Origin: Planctomycetota bacterium
GTDB lineage: Bacteria > Planctomycetota > PLA2 > JAEUHO01
Reading direction: 5' to 3'
Assembly: GCA_020631815.1 (NCBI GenBank)
Contig: JACKGW010000004.1
Location: 1-64,000 of the forward strand
DNA: 64,000 nt
Shown: piece by piece, positions 41,201 through 51,113 of the stretch
How the letters are laid out: each line of letters begins with the position of its first letter
Position numbering within the stretch: position 1 is the first letter of the stretch
Translations under genes and position numbers: made by a program
Notes under the pieces: model-generated
The model's input: the letters and a program-made list of their open reading frames with translations, nothing else
The model's database searches: none
What the model was told of the DNA's origin: nothing

Positions 41201-41873
41201 TCTGTTCCCCCCAGGTCTCGGGGGACGCGTTGGGCAGGTCGCAGTACCAGTCATAGAAGGACAGCGCAACACCGCCCATCAGCTGCAGCATGCGCGCACC
41301 TGCGGCGTAGCTGATCATGCTCATGGCGGGAATCGGCGAGAAGCCTGCAATGCGGTCGGGGCCGTACTCCTTGATGGTGTACACATTCGCGGCTGCGATC
41401 AGCTCGAGCACCGTGTCCCACGTGCTGCGCCGGAGACCGCCCTTTCCGCGCGCCCGCTGCCAACGCTGCCGGCGCTCGTCGCTCGACACCATCCAGCCCC
41501 AAGCCTCGACGGGATCGGTGTGGTGTCCCTTGGCCTCACGCCAGAGATCGAGCAGCGCGCCACGTACGTAGGGGTACTTCACGCGCAGCGGGCTGTAGAG
41601 GTACCAGCTGTAGGAGATGCCGCGCTGGCATCCGCGAGGCTCGTACGGCGGAATGCCACTCTCGAGTCGCGGGTAGTCCAAGCCCTGCATTTCCCACGTG
41701 ACGATTCCGTCCTTGACGTGGATCATCCACGTGCAGCCGCCCGTGCAGTTGACTCCGTGCGTCGATCGGACGACCTTGTCGTGCTGCCAGCGGTTGCGGT
41801 AGAACTCCTCCCAACCGCGGGAGCGGGGCTTCACGACATCCTTGATCCACGGCAGGGACTTGTCGTCGCTCAT
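38232..41873 (-). CDS. narG: Respiratory nitrate reductase alpha subunit NarG
   Basis: A 1213-residue catalytic molybdoenzyme that reduces nitrate to nitrite. The FS0 cluster ligands are H39, C43, C47 and C82, with the same 4-4-35 spacing as E. coli NarG. The molybdenum ligand aspartate is probably the one in WGEQTDV. C-terminal RTRLKPNLMVGGYGQFSYHFNYWGPTG is typical. No Tat motif is seen at the N-terminus (MSDDKSLPWIKD), so a cytoplasm-facing enzyme is likely. Its ATG overlaps the stop of the dihaem cytochrome gene (ATGA). Confidence 0.95.
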   Translation of the reverse strand: MSDDKSLPWIKDVVKPRSRGWEEFYRNRWQHDKVVRSTHGVNCTGGCTWMIHVKDGIVTWEMQGLDYPRLESGIPPYEPRGCQRGISYSWYLYSPLRVKYPYVRGALLDLWREAKGHHTDPVEAWGWMVSSDERRQRWQRARGKGGLRRSTWDTVLELIAAANVYTIKEYGPDRIAGFSPIPAMSMISYAAGARMLQLMGGVALSFYDWYCDLPNASPETWGEQTDVNESADWFNAKLLAVMGSNLNMTRTPDCHFAAEARTNGTKMYVFSPDFSQVAKYADTWISLNAGQDGAWWMAVNHVLLKEFHHDRQVPYFTEYAKQFTDAPFLVELVEKDGIHAPGQLLRAGRLARYRDEENGGWKFLVWDANADAPRMPKGSVGHRWQGRKGQWNLKLEDGLDDSPLDPVLTSLGQGQDTLVELDDFAAGCRRQRGVPARRLELEDGSSVLVATVHDLLMAQYGVPRGLSGDYPVDYDDADAPYTPAWSEKYTGMARKDLIQFAREWGSTAEHTHGKCTIIIGAGVNHWYHANLMYRAGIHALLFCGCVGVNGGGLAHYVGQEKLAPQEPWSAMAFAKDWNGGARLQNAPSWHYVHSDQWRYEREFTDYHTVPAGQPEDSLARGHTMDAQVRAVRNGWLPFYPQFDRSPLRVAQEAQAAGAQSDADIVKNVTERLASRDLKFAVEDPDAPSAWPRVWFIWRGNALMSSSKGHEYFLKHYLGTHHNDVATPIAKDHVREVAWHEHAPMGKMDLVVDLNFRMDTSALYSDIVLPAATWYEKADLNSTDMHSFIHPLAPAVPPCWESKSDWAIFRSIAQRFSELAAKHFPNPVKDVLSGPLLHDTPAEIAQPSMQDWVDGGVEAVPGRTMPNLQVVTRNYQDLYRQFISLGPLVREKGLGAHGTHYECADFYDQMVATWPVEHWGGKTYPSIKDDLQACNAILHLATVTNGELAWRSFRDMEEKTGLPLVHLAEPTRAVRTDFAAIQARPQRFMNSPMWSGLLDKGRAYAPFTFQKETLVPWRTLTGRQHLYLDHPGYIQFGEHLPTYKPKPLPTEYSDLRVSTPDGPTLMLNYLTPHGKWHIHSTYGDNERMTTLSRGCEPFWMNDKDAESLSIDDNDYVEVYNDHGVVVTRAAVSARIPRGICIIYHSPERTYGVPRSPLRGNRRAGGHNSLTRTRLKPNLMVGGYGQFSYHFNYWGPTGCNRDTHILVRKLPVLRW

Positions 41874-42766
41874 GACGAGCTCCTCTCCGACGGTGCGGGG
41901 CCGCGGCCCCTCCCGCTCCATGACGCCGCCCGCACGAGCGGCCGGCGCACGGCGCGGAAGCGCCGCCCCCACACCCGTCCACCGAGCGCAAGGAGGGCGC
42001 CGGTGCAGGCCGCGGACAGCAGGAAGAACAGGGTCAACGGAGTGCGTCCCTGCTCCTCCTGGGCCGTACGCGAGGCGTGCTCGAAGAACGCGACGAGCGG
42101 CAGCACCTCCGTCTCCACCTCCAAGGGGCGGTCGCGGAAGGTGGGCGCCATCGTGGGGGTCGCGGGTGCACTGAGCCAGGCCCCCAGCGTCTTGCGGTCG
42201 GCGTAGCGCTCGAAGACCTTGGTCAGGTCCGGGCCAAGGCGCCCGCCGCCAGCCAACGGGAGCTGGCCGCAGGCATGGCAGCTCATGCACGAGCCCCCAC
42301 CGTTCGCCAAGCTCGCCGTGCCGAGGAACAGCTCTCGGCCTCGGGCGACATCAGCCGGTGTGAAGGGGCGCGTGCTCATCGCCAGGCCCTGGAATTGCGA
42401 CTTGTCGAGCTGGGACTCACGCGCCACCAGCGCCAAGAGGGCCTCGGCGCGAGCCCGCGTCATGCCCGCGACGGCAGGCATGCGGACGTTGTTGTGCGTG
42501 GCGAGCAGCTCGAGGGCCGTGGGATCCCCGGCGTCGATGACCGCACCCGGGTCCAGGACGAATCGGATGAGCCACTCGGGGTCGCGCCGCTCGCCGACTC
42601 CCTTGAGGTCCGGTCCCGTCAGGCGCCCTCCGCCGATCGTGTGGCAGCTCGAGCAGCTCTGGCGAAAGTCGTCGGCCACGGGGTCGCGCGCCGCAGCCGG
42701 ACGGCTCGTGGCCACGAGGCCCGCAAGCAGCGCCGCGGCGATCAGGGTGCGATGGAGCGTCGTCAC
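41870..42766 (-). CDS. Membrane-anchored dihaem cytochrome c, first gene of the nar-act-nod array
   Basis: A 298-residue protein with a signal peptide (hydrophobic 8-20, cleavage near PAAA-RD), two haem motifs, CSSCH (38-42) and CMSCH (160-164), and a C-terminal helix (LTLFFLLSAACTGALLALGG) that anchors it on the periplasmic side. It resembles the cytochrome c encoded beside narGHJI in some bacteria (NarC-like). GTG at 42766 is chosen because it begins the signal peptide and has GGGGGA upstream. Its promoter region holds a sigma-54-type element at 42800-42815. Confidence 0.85.
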   Translation of the reverse strand: MTTLHRTLIAAALLAGLVATSRPAAARDPVADDFRQSCSSCHTIGGGRLTGPDLKGVGERRDPEWLIRFVLDPGAVIDAGDPTALELLATHNNVRMPAVAGMTRARAEALLALVARESQLDKSQFQGLAMSTRPFTPADVARGRELFLGTASLANGGGSCMSCHACGQLPLAGGGRLGPDLTKVFERYADRKTLGAWLSAPATPTMAPTFRDRPLEVETEVLPLVAFFEHASRTAQEEQGRTPLTLFFLLSAACTGALLALGGRVWGRRFRAVRRPLVRAASWSGRGRGPAPSERSSS

Positions 42767-42799
42767 GGTTGCGTCCCCCGTGGGCTGGGGAGGCGCATC

Positions 42800-42815
42800 G
42801 GAAACAGCGTGCCAA
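42800..42815 (-). promoter_or_regulatory. Candidate sigma-54 promoter of the nar-act-nod array
   Basis: On the minus strand the sequence reads TTGGCACG-CTGT-TTCC. The -24 element is a perfect TGGCACG; the -12 element TTCC differs from TTGC by one base, at correct spacing. A start near 42788 would leave about 22 bases before the GTG of the cytochrome gene. The gene immediately upstream on the same strand encodes a sigma-54-dependent activator. Confidence 0.65.
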
Positions 42816-42927
42816 ACTCCCGCCCGGGCCCGGGAGCCCATGGATCGGCCGCGCGGCGCCGCGACTCAGGGGCTACCGCCTACGCGCGTACGCAGGACAA
42901 GACCGTGTCTCGGACGGAAAGGCCGGT

Positions 42928-42950
42928 TGCATCGGCCGCACAAGCTGCAT
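42928..42950 (-). promoter_or_regulatory. Possible activator-binding half-sites upstream of the nar promoter
   Basis: Two TGCAT half-sites (42928-42932 and 42946-42950) lie about 150 bp upstream of the predicted start, the usual distance for NtrC-type enhancers. The 9-mer GCTGCATAC (42944-42952) recurs at 46671-46679 in the other intergenic region next to the two-component genes. Confidence 0.35.
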
Positions 42951-43026
42951 ACAGGAGGAAGCGCCCCGCGTCGCGCGCGTCACCTCGGGATGCAGGCCGC
43001 TGGCATCGGAGCGTGGCGGGGCTCGG

Positions 43027-44441
<1,415 letters not shown>

Positions 44442-44445
<4 letters not shown>

Positions 44446-46604
44446 GCCAGGGGCTCCGCAGGGCGAGTCGGCACGACTCCGGCCTGGCGCCGCGCCTGGG
44501 CCTCCCAGACCCGGTAGGCCGGCTTGCGCACGAGATGGACCGAGAACGTCGTCCCACCGGGTCCCGTTGCATCCAGGGCAAGGCGCCCCCCGTGCTCCTG
44601 GACGATGCGGCGCGACGTCGGAAGCCCGAGCCCGGTACCCACGCCGACGCCCTTGGTCGTGAAGAACGGCTCGAAGATGCGGTCACGCACCGACGGCGGG
44701 ATTCCCGCCCCCGTGTCCGCAACGCGGACCACCACACCCGCTGGGGCATCCTCCGTCTGGATCGTCACGCAACCGCCGGGCCCCGTCGCCTGCAGGGCAT
44801 TCATGACGAGGTTGATGAACACCTGCCGCAGACGGACCTCGTCACCGGACATCGTCGGGTCCGACGCCCCCCCGGCGAGGCGGATGGTCACGCGGGCACG
44901 CTCCGCCACGGGGCGCAAGAGGGTCTTCACCTCGTCGAGCAGCAAGTGCAGGTCGAACTCGACCATTTCGAGCTGACCGCGCGCTGCCAAGTCGAGCAGC
45001 CCCGCGATCGTGCGCTTGCATGCCGCGGCGTTGCGGCGGATCACCGCCGCGCACTCGGCCACCTGCTCCGGGTCCTTGGCGCCAGGCTCGAGCATCTCGC
45101 CAAACATGCTGATGGCTGCCAGGGGGTTGTTCAGCTCGTGCGCCATGACCGCGGCGACTTCCCCCAGGACGGCCATGCGCTCCTGGTGCGCGTGGGTCTC
45201 TTGGCGGGCAATGCGCTCCGTCATGTCACGACTCACGCACAATCGGCTCGGCCTCGTGCCCGGGGCCGCGGGCAAGGTCGTCGTGTGGATCTCGTAGATC
45301 CGGCCGTCCCGCTCCAGTACGCAAGTCTGTTGGTCGCGATGGAGGCCGGTCAAGCAGGTGGAGCAGTCCCGCGGCGAGGAGTCGAGATGGCCGCACTCCA
45401 GCCCCCGAAGCGAGGCCGCCGCGAGCGCGTCCACTAGCGGCTGCGCGGCGGCGTTGGCCAGCGTGACGCGCCCGCCGGCATCCAGGATGAACAGCCCGTC
45501 TTCCATCGAGTGGATGACGGCCTCGAGGCGGTCGCGCTCGAGCCGGATCTCCTGCTCTCGGCTCCGGAGGTCCTCGGCGGCCCGCTGCAGCCCGCCTGTC
45601 CTCTCCTCCACGGCGGCGGCCATGATGTTGAAGGCCTTGCCCAGCTCGCCGATCTCGTCTCCCGACGTGGCGTCCACGCGCACGGCGAAATCCCCGACTG
45701 CCACCCGACGCGCCGCCTCGGCGATGCGCGACAGCGGCGCGAGCAGGAAGCGCAAGGGGAAGAACAGCACGAGGCCGACGAGGGCCAGCAGGCACGCGCC
45801 CACGACGAACACGTACCGCAGGAGGCGCGCAACCGGCTCCAGGGCGCGGTCACGGTCGACGACGAGCTCGAGGGACCAGCCATTGGCCAGCTGGTGGGTC
45901 CTGGCCTGCGACGTGGGAGCCGCGGCCTCCGAGGACTCCACGAGCAGCCTTCCCCCATCGGGATCCAGCAGGCTCACCGCGAGGAGCGGCAGGGCGGACG
46001 CGCGCTCGGCGGCATGCAGCTCGGCGGCCCACCGGTCGGCGTGCAGGACGATGGCGAGCCGACCCAGGTCCCCATCGCCATCGAGGGCGCGGAGCGGAGT
46101 GGCAATCGTGAAGGCGGGATGATCCCGCGCAGACTCCGGCTCTCGAAGCGGTCCGATGGCCGACGTGTGGCCGCTGTCCGGGATCCCGGCGAGGCGGGCG
46201 TCCGGCGGAACGGAGAGCAGGAGGTCTCCCCCAGGTCCGAGGACGTGCGCGGCAGCGAGAACGGGCGACAAGGCCAGCTTGTTCTGGGCCAGGTGGCGCG
46301 CCAGTGCATCGCGGGCGGAGCTGGACCCCTCCTTCGCATCCAGCAGCTCCGCAACCCGCGCCCGGATGTACCCGTCGCTTGCGAAGTCCTCGACCCGCCT
46401 GACGTACAAGTCCTGCTGCCGCTGGACGACGAGCCCGGTGGCCACGGCACGCTCGTCGAGCCGCTGCTCGATCTGCTCCAGCAGCGCGGACTCGATGGAT
46501 CGGGTCAGGATCCAGCCCCCGAGACCGAACGAGACCAGGCACACGGCAAGAAAGCCAAGAGGCAGCTTCCAGCGGACGGAAACGTTGCCCAGCGGGTCGC
46601 GCAT
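44442..46604 (-). CDS. Sensor histidine kinase with cysteine-rich PAS domain
   Basis: A 720-residue kinase: TM1 (13-34), a periplasmic sensor of about 220 residues, TM2 (263-288), HAMP (290-340), PAS (360-460), HisKA with H489 (AHELNNPL) and an HATPase domain with NLVMNALQA, DTGAGIP and GTGLGLP. The PAS domain carries C404, C414, C417 and C428 (LECGH, CSTC, TCVL), which could bind an Fe-S cluster or act as thiol switch, fitting an oxygen or NO sensor. Its stop overlaps the regulator start (ATGA). The 281 bp upstream is shared with the divergent NarK-DoxX gene. Confidence 0.9.
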
Positions 46605-46672
46605 GCGCCTCAAGCCTATCCGCCGGGAACCCTTGCGTCTGCCAGCATCCGACGCCGGAGGCCGCCTGCCGC

Positions 46673-46690
46673 TGCATACCGCAGGATGCA
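46673..46690. promoter_or_regulatory. Inverted TGCAT half-sites in the kinase/narK-doxX intergenic region
   Basis: TGCAT (46673-46677) and ATGCA (46686-46690) form an inverted repeat with an 8-base spacer. It shares the 9-mer GCTGCATAC with the nar promoter region. It lies about 160 bp upstream of the start predicted from the sigma-54-like element at 46815-46829, suiting an enhancer for the adjacent regulator. Confidence 0.4.
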
Positions 46691-46814
46691 CGGTGGACTC
46701 CACGGCCGTTGTCGCCAGCTCGTGCGCCGAGCTCCACGACCTGCGCGGGCCCCAGCACAAGGGCGCGCCGCTATCCGCCCGAGGGCCCCTCGCACGTTGC
46801 GCATCCCGACACAC

Positions 46815-46829
46815 CGGCACGGCGCGTGC
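46815..46829 (+). promoter_or_regulatory. Weak sigma-54-like promoter before narK-doxX
   Basis: The sequence CGGCAC-GGCGC-GTGC keeps the essential GG-N10-GC of sigma-54 promoters but differs at the flanking T positions of both elements. In GC-rich DNA such a match can arise by chance. A start near 46841 would leave 45 bases before the GTG. Confidence 0.35.
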
Positions 46830-46885
46830 GGAGACACCGCCCGGCGGGCGGTCCCCTGCTGGGGCCGGCGGGCCTGGAGAGCGCC

Positions 46886-48685
46886 GTGGACGACTCGGGC
46901 AAGGCGACACGCATCAACCTGTTCGACTTCCGGACGAGACCGATGCGGGCCTTCCACATGGCCTGGTTCTCGTTCTTCCTCTGCTTCTTCGCCTGGTTCG
47001 GCATCGCACCCCTGATGCTCATCGTGCGCAAGGAGCTCGCGCTGACGCCGACCCAGGTCGCCAACACGATGATCGCCTCCGTCGGCATCACGATCCTGGC
47101 CCGTCTGCTCATCGGTTGGCTCTGCGACCGCATCGGGCCGCGTATCGCCTACACCGTGCTCCTCACGCTGGGCTCCCTGCCCGTGATGGCCATTGGCTTG
47201 GCCGATTCCTACGAGACGTTCCTGCTGGCCCGACTGGGTATCGGCGTGATCGGTGCGTCCTTCGTGATCACGCAGTACCACACGTCCGTGATGTTCGCGC
47301 CCAACTGCGTCGGCACGGCCAACGCAACAAGCGCTGGGTGGGGCAACCTGGGCGGCGGCGTCACGCAGATCGTGATGCCTCTCGTGCTTGCGGCCTTCGT
47401 CGGTCTGGGCTTCTCGACCAGCGCCAGCTGGAGACTGTCCATGCTGGCGGCCGGGATCGTCTGCTTCCTGGCCGGGGTGGCCTACTTCTTCCTCACGACG
47501 GACACGCCCCACGGCAACCTCGCCGAGCTGCGGGCACGCGGTATGGCCCCGGCGGCCCGATCGTCGTCCGGTGGAGGCCTCGGGGCCGCCATGCGTGATC
47601 GCCGCGTGTGGGCCCTCTTCTTCATCTACGCGGCCTGCTTCGGGATCGAGCTCACGATCAACAACGTCGCCGCCCTGTACTACGCGGACGTCTTCGGACT
47701 CGGCATCGCCACGGCGGGCCTCGTGGCCGGCTTGTTCGGCCTGATGAACATCTTCGCGCGCACCCTGGGCGGGTACGTCAGCGACCGCTTCGTGGGCCGC
47801 CACGGCCTGGGCGGGCGCGTCCGGTGGCTCTTCATCGCCGTGCTGTGCGAAGGCCTCGCCCTCGTCGCCTTCAGTCAGGCCAACGTCCTGGCCTTGGCCA
47901 TTCCCGTCATGATCGTGTTCAGCCTGTTCGTGCAGATGTCCGAAGGCGCGACCTACTCGGTCGTTCCCTTCATCAACCGCAAAGCCCTCGGCTCGGTGTC
48001 GGGCATCGTCGGAGCGGGTGGCAACCTCGGGGCCGTGTCAGCGGGCTTCCTGTTCCGCACCGAGACCTCGGCCTACGCGGGCGTCCTGCTGCTGCTCGGC
48101 GTGCTGGTCTGTGCGTTCTCCTTCGCGGCCCTCCTGGTTCGCTTCAGTCCTGCGGAAGAGAAGGTGGCGCGCGAGGAGTACGAAGCGGCGATGGCCGCGC
48201 GCGAGCGGGATGCGCGAGCCCGTCGCGCCGCCCGCCCCCAGCGCCCGCGACTGGCTGCGGTCGTCCAGCGTGTCCGCCCTGCCGACCTGCTGCGCATCTA
48301 CCTGGGGGTGGCCCTGATGATCAAGGGCGTCTACTTCGTCACCAACATGAACGACATCGAGCAGCGTCTGGCCGGCCCCCTTCCGGACTGGCAGACGTTC
48401 GTGAGCTGGTGCGTCGTGTTCGCCCACGTCGTGGGCGGGATCATGCTGGCCCTCGGCTTCTTCACGCGGCTCGCCGCGCTCGGGAATGCGGTGGTCCTGC
48501 TGGGCGCCGTCGGCATGCACCTGTTCGGTGAGGGCGGACCGCGGGACCTGCTCGGGACCAACGAGGGCTTCCAGCTCGCAGCGTTCGTCCTGTTCACGTT
48601 GCTGCTCGTGGCATGGCGCGGGTCGGGGCCCCTGTCGGTCGATGCGGTGCTGGGCCGAGCATCCCCAGACGTCGAGGCCGCCTGA
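46886..48685 (+). CDS. NarK-type nitrate/nitrite transporter fused to a DoxX domain
   Basis: A 599-residue protein. Residues 1-440 are a 12-helix major facilitator transporter of the NarK/NNP family (FNP-like first helix MAWFSFFLCFFAWFGIAPL; SAGWGNLGGGVTQ nitrate signature). Residues 464-599 form a four-helix DoxX-like domain (ADLLRIYLGVALMIKG, ALGFFTRLAALGNAVVLLGAVGMHLFGEGG). DoxX-like domains occur in quinol-related membrane proteins; fusion to NarK is unusual. GTG at 46886 follows GGAG. A RIC gene follows 37 bp later, likely in one operon. Confidence 0.88.
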   Translation: MDDSGKATRINLFDFRTRPMRAFHMAWFSFFLCFFAWFGIAPLMLIVRKELALTPTQVANTMIASVGITILARLLIGWLCDRIGPRIAYTVLLTLGSLPVMAIGLADSYETFLLARLGIGVIGASFVITQYHTSVMFAPNCVGTANATSAGWGNLGGGVTQIVMPLVLAAFVGLGFSTSASWRLSMLAAGIVCFLAGVAYFFLTTDTPHGNLAELRARGMAPAARSSSGGGLGAAMRDRRVWALFFIYAACFGIELTINNVAALYYADVFGLGIATAGLVAGLFGLMNIFARTLGGYVSDRFVGRHGLGGRVRWLFIAVLCEGLALVAFSQANVLALAIPVMIVFSLFVQMSEGATYSVVPFINRKALGSVSGIVGAGGNLGAVSAGFLFRTETSAYAGVLLLLGVLVCAFSFAALLVRFSPAEEKVAREEYEAAMAARERDARARRAARPQRPRLAAVVQRVRPADLLRIYLGVALMIKGVYFVTNMNDIEQRLAGPLPDWQTFVSWCVVFAHVVGGIMLALGFFTRLAALGNAVVLLGAVGMHLFGEGGPRDLLGTNEGFQLAAFVLFTLLLVAWRGSGPLSVDAVLGRASPDVEAA

Positions 48686-48722
48686 GCTCGGCCTTCCATC
48701 CCACTCCTAGGAGCAAACCCTC

Positions 48723-49403
48723 ATGCATGTACAGCAGATCGATCCCGATTCCCCGGTGGGCCACATCGTGGCCACCGCCCCCCTCACCGCGCGGGTCTTC
48801 ACGCGCCACGGCATCGACTACTGCTGCGGCGGGGGCGCGCCATTGACCGCCGCATGCAACTCGAAGGGACTGGACGTGGAGCACGTCCTCGCGGAGCTCC
48901 ACGCAGAGCTTGATACGGCGGAGGCGCAGCCCAATCGATGGCTTGACGCTCCCCTGGGCGAGCTGATCGACCACATTCTCGAGGCGTACCACCGTCCGCT
49001 CGACGAGGAGCTCCCTCGCCTCGAGGCCATGGCTCGCAAGGTCCACTCGGTCCATGGGCCCAAGGACCCCGATCGTCTTCGCGCCATCTCACGCCTGTGC
49101 AGCGAGCTCCGCGCCGAGCTCGAGCCCCATATGCGCAAGGAAGAGATGATCCTGTTCCCCATGATCCGCTCCGGGCAGGGAGCCATGGCGCAGGGCCCCG
49201 TCCACGTGATGATGCTCGAACACGACCAAGCGGGCGCGCTGCTGGAGCGGCTACGCGAGCTGACCGACGGGTACACCGTTCCCGCTGGAGCCTGCAACAC
49301 GTGGACTGCCCTTTGGCACGGCCTGGCGGACTTGGAGCGCTCCCTCCACGAGCACATCCACTTGGAGAACAACATCCTCTTCCCGCGCGCGCTTGGCACG
49401 TAG
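48723..49403 (+). CDS. ric: Cytoplasmic RIC (YtfE/ScdA) iron-sulfur repair protein
   Basis: A 226-residue di-iron protein with a ScdA_N domain (GIDYCCGG, 30-37) and a hemerythrin-like domain (EAYHRPLDEELPRLE, HMRKEEMILFPMI, MMLEHDQAG, LHEHIHLENNILFPRA). It repairs Fe-S clusters damaged by NO or oxidants, and such proteins also donate iron. There is no signal peptide, in contrast to the paralogue at 25.6 kb. AGGAG precedes the ATG. It follows the transporter gene and probably protects against NO formed during nitrate respiration. Confidence 0.92.
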   Translation: MHVQQIDPDSPVGHIVATAPLTARVFTRHGIDYCCGGGAPLTAACNSKGLDVEHVLAELHAELDTAEAQPNRWLDAPLGELIDHILEAYHRPLDEELPRLEAMARKVHSVHGPKDPDRLRAISRLCSELRAELEPHMRKEEMILFPMIRSGQGAMAQGPVHVMMLEHDQAGALLERLRELTDGYTVPAGACNTWTALWHGLADLERSLHEHIHLENNILFPRALGT

Positions 49404-49430
49404 CCCACTCCCGCGCGCCCCGGCATTCGC

Positions 49431-51113
49431 CTACCCGGGCCGCGGTCCCCCGAGCTGCTCCACGATGCGCTGTCCTACGCGCATGGCGTTGGCGTAAATG
49501 GTGAAGGTGAACGGGACCGCGCCCCCCGAAGGCATGAAGCTTCCGTCGGTCACGAACAGGTTGCTGACCTCGTGGGCTCGACAGTGCCGGTCCAAGACCG
49601 AAGTCCGCGGATCGTCGCCAATCCGGCAGGTGCCGCCGACGAGATTGGTGCTCGGCCCCCCGTTGGTCGATGGCAGGCGGACTCCGCGGGCACCCAGTGA
49701 GCGCAGGTGGTTCGCGCCCAGCTCGGCCAAGCGCACGGCGTTCTGCTTGGAGTGGGGATGTACGTCCGCCGTCACGCGGGCTACGGGGAGTCCGTGGCGA
49801 TCGCGCACCTCGGGGTCCAGCGCGACACGCGCACCGGCGTGCGGAAGCCACTCCCCGAACGCCTCGACTTCCAGTCGGCGCCCCTGCTTGGTGTGAGCGA
49901 GGATGCGCTCCTTCAAGGCGCGCCCCCAGAGGGGACGCCCCCCACCGGACAAGGCATGCCCTAGCGCATTGCCAATGGGGTGCGGGTGGACGAACAGGAA
50001 CACCAGCGTGCCACCGCGGTGGGCCCGTCCGTCGGGCCCCGGCAGAACGTAGTGGTCTTGCAGGGCACGGTTGATGAAGGGCTCCCAGGACCCCAGGTCC
50101 ACGTCCGGGTGATCCTCGTGGGCCATGTCCCCGATGGCCGCCCCCGCCGTGGAGAACAGTAGATTTCGCCCGACTTGCCCGCTCCCGTTGGCCAGGCCGT
50201 CCGGGTGACGGGGGCCTCGCGACTGGAGCAGCAGACGAGCCGACTCGATGGCTCCACAGGCGACGACGAAGACTCTCGCTTCGACGCTGTGCAGCGCGTT
50301 GCGCGCGTCGCGCCACCAAGCGCGACGCACGAGGCCTCGCCGATCGGTCTCCACGTGCGTGACATGCGCACGTGCTCGAACGGAGCAGCGCCGCGTACTC
50401 TCCGCCGGCCGAAGAAAGGCCTCGTAGGCACTCCCCTTGGCGCCGCTGGTGCATCCGTAGCTGCCACAGAAGCCCTGGTACTCGCACGCGTCGCGGCCCT
50501 CGCGAGGCTCGCTGAGCACCGCACGTGGCAAGGGGAACGGGTGAAGGCCGCGTCCGCCCAACACGTTGTCGACGCGCTCGGCGAGCGGGTGCTCCAGTGT
50601 CGGCGGCTGCGGGAACGCGGGCGACGACCGTCGATCGGCCAGCGCTGGCGGCAGCTCGGTCACGCGACCCGACACACCTACGACGCGTTCCACCCGGTCG
50701 TACCACGGCTCCAGCTCGGACAGGCCCCACGGCCAGTCGCTGACCGACGATCCCGGCACGGGACCAAACGCCGACTGCAATCGGAAGTCGTCCTCCTTCA
50801 TGCGCAGGAAGAAGCCGCTCATGATGCGTGTCGCACCGCCGACCACGCATGCATTGCGAAAGGCGGAGGTGCGTGCCCACCACCGGCGTCCACCGGCATC
50901 GCCCCACTCCTGGACTTGCGGCTCGTCGGCGAGGGACGGCGTCAAGGTGTTCCTGCGGACGAAGAGGATCTCGTCCTTGGGCATCTGGTCGCGCTCGAGG
51001 TAGGGGCCCTTCTCCAGGACGATCACCTGGTACCCAGCGTCGGCAACGGCCGCTGCGACCGGAGCTCCTCCCGCGCCACTGCCAATGACGCAGACGTCGG
51101 TCTCTTCCCTCAT
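49431..51113 (-). CDS. GMC-type FAD-dependent dehydrogenase, large subunit
   Basis: A 560-residue flavoprotein of the glucose-methanol-choline/gluconate dehydrogenase group. The FAD-binding GSGAGGAPVA is at residues 13-22, the second FAD segment at GATRIMSGFFLRM, and the C-terminal family region at HEVSNLFVTDGSFMPSGGAVPFTFTIYANAMRVG. SYGCTSGAKGSAYEAFLRPA is typical. Its ATG overlaps the stop of the small-subunit gene (ATGA). The haem subunit usually found with such dehydrogenases is not in the window. Substrate unknown (sugar, sugar acid or alcohol). Confidence 0.85.
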   Translation of the reverse strand: MREETDVCVIGSGAGGAPVAAAVADAGYQVIVLEKGPYLERDQMPKDEILFVRRNTLTPSLADEPQVQEWGDAGGRRWWARTSAFRNACVVGGATRIMSGFFLRMKEDDFRLQSAFGPVPGSSVSDWPWGLSELEPWYDRVERVVGVSGRVTELPPALADRRSSPAFPQPPTLEHPLAERVDNVLGGRGLHPFPLPRAVLSEPREGRDACEYQGFCGSYGCTSGAKGSAYEAFLRPAESTRRCSVRARAHVTHVETDRRGLVRRAWWRDARNALHSVEARVFVVACGAIESARLLLQSRGPRHPDGLANGSGQVGRNLLFSTAGAAIGDMAHEDHPDVDLGSWEPFINRALQDHYVLPGPDGRAHRGGTLVFLFVHPHPIGNALGHALSGGGRPLWGRALKERILAHTKQGRRLEVEAFGEWLPHAGARVALDPEVRDRHGLPVARVTADVHPHSKQNAVRLAELGANHLRSLGARGVRLPSTNGGPSTNLVGGTCRIGDDPRTSVLDRHCRAHEVSNLFVTDGSFMPSGGAVPFTFTIYANAMRVGQRIVEQLGGPRPG

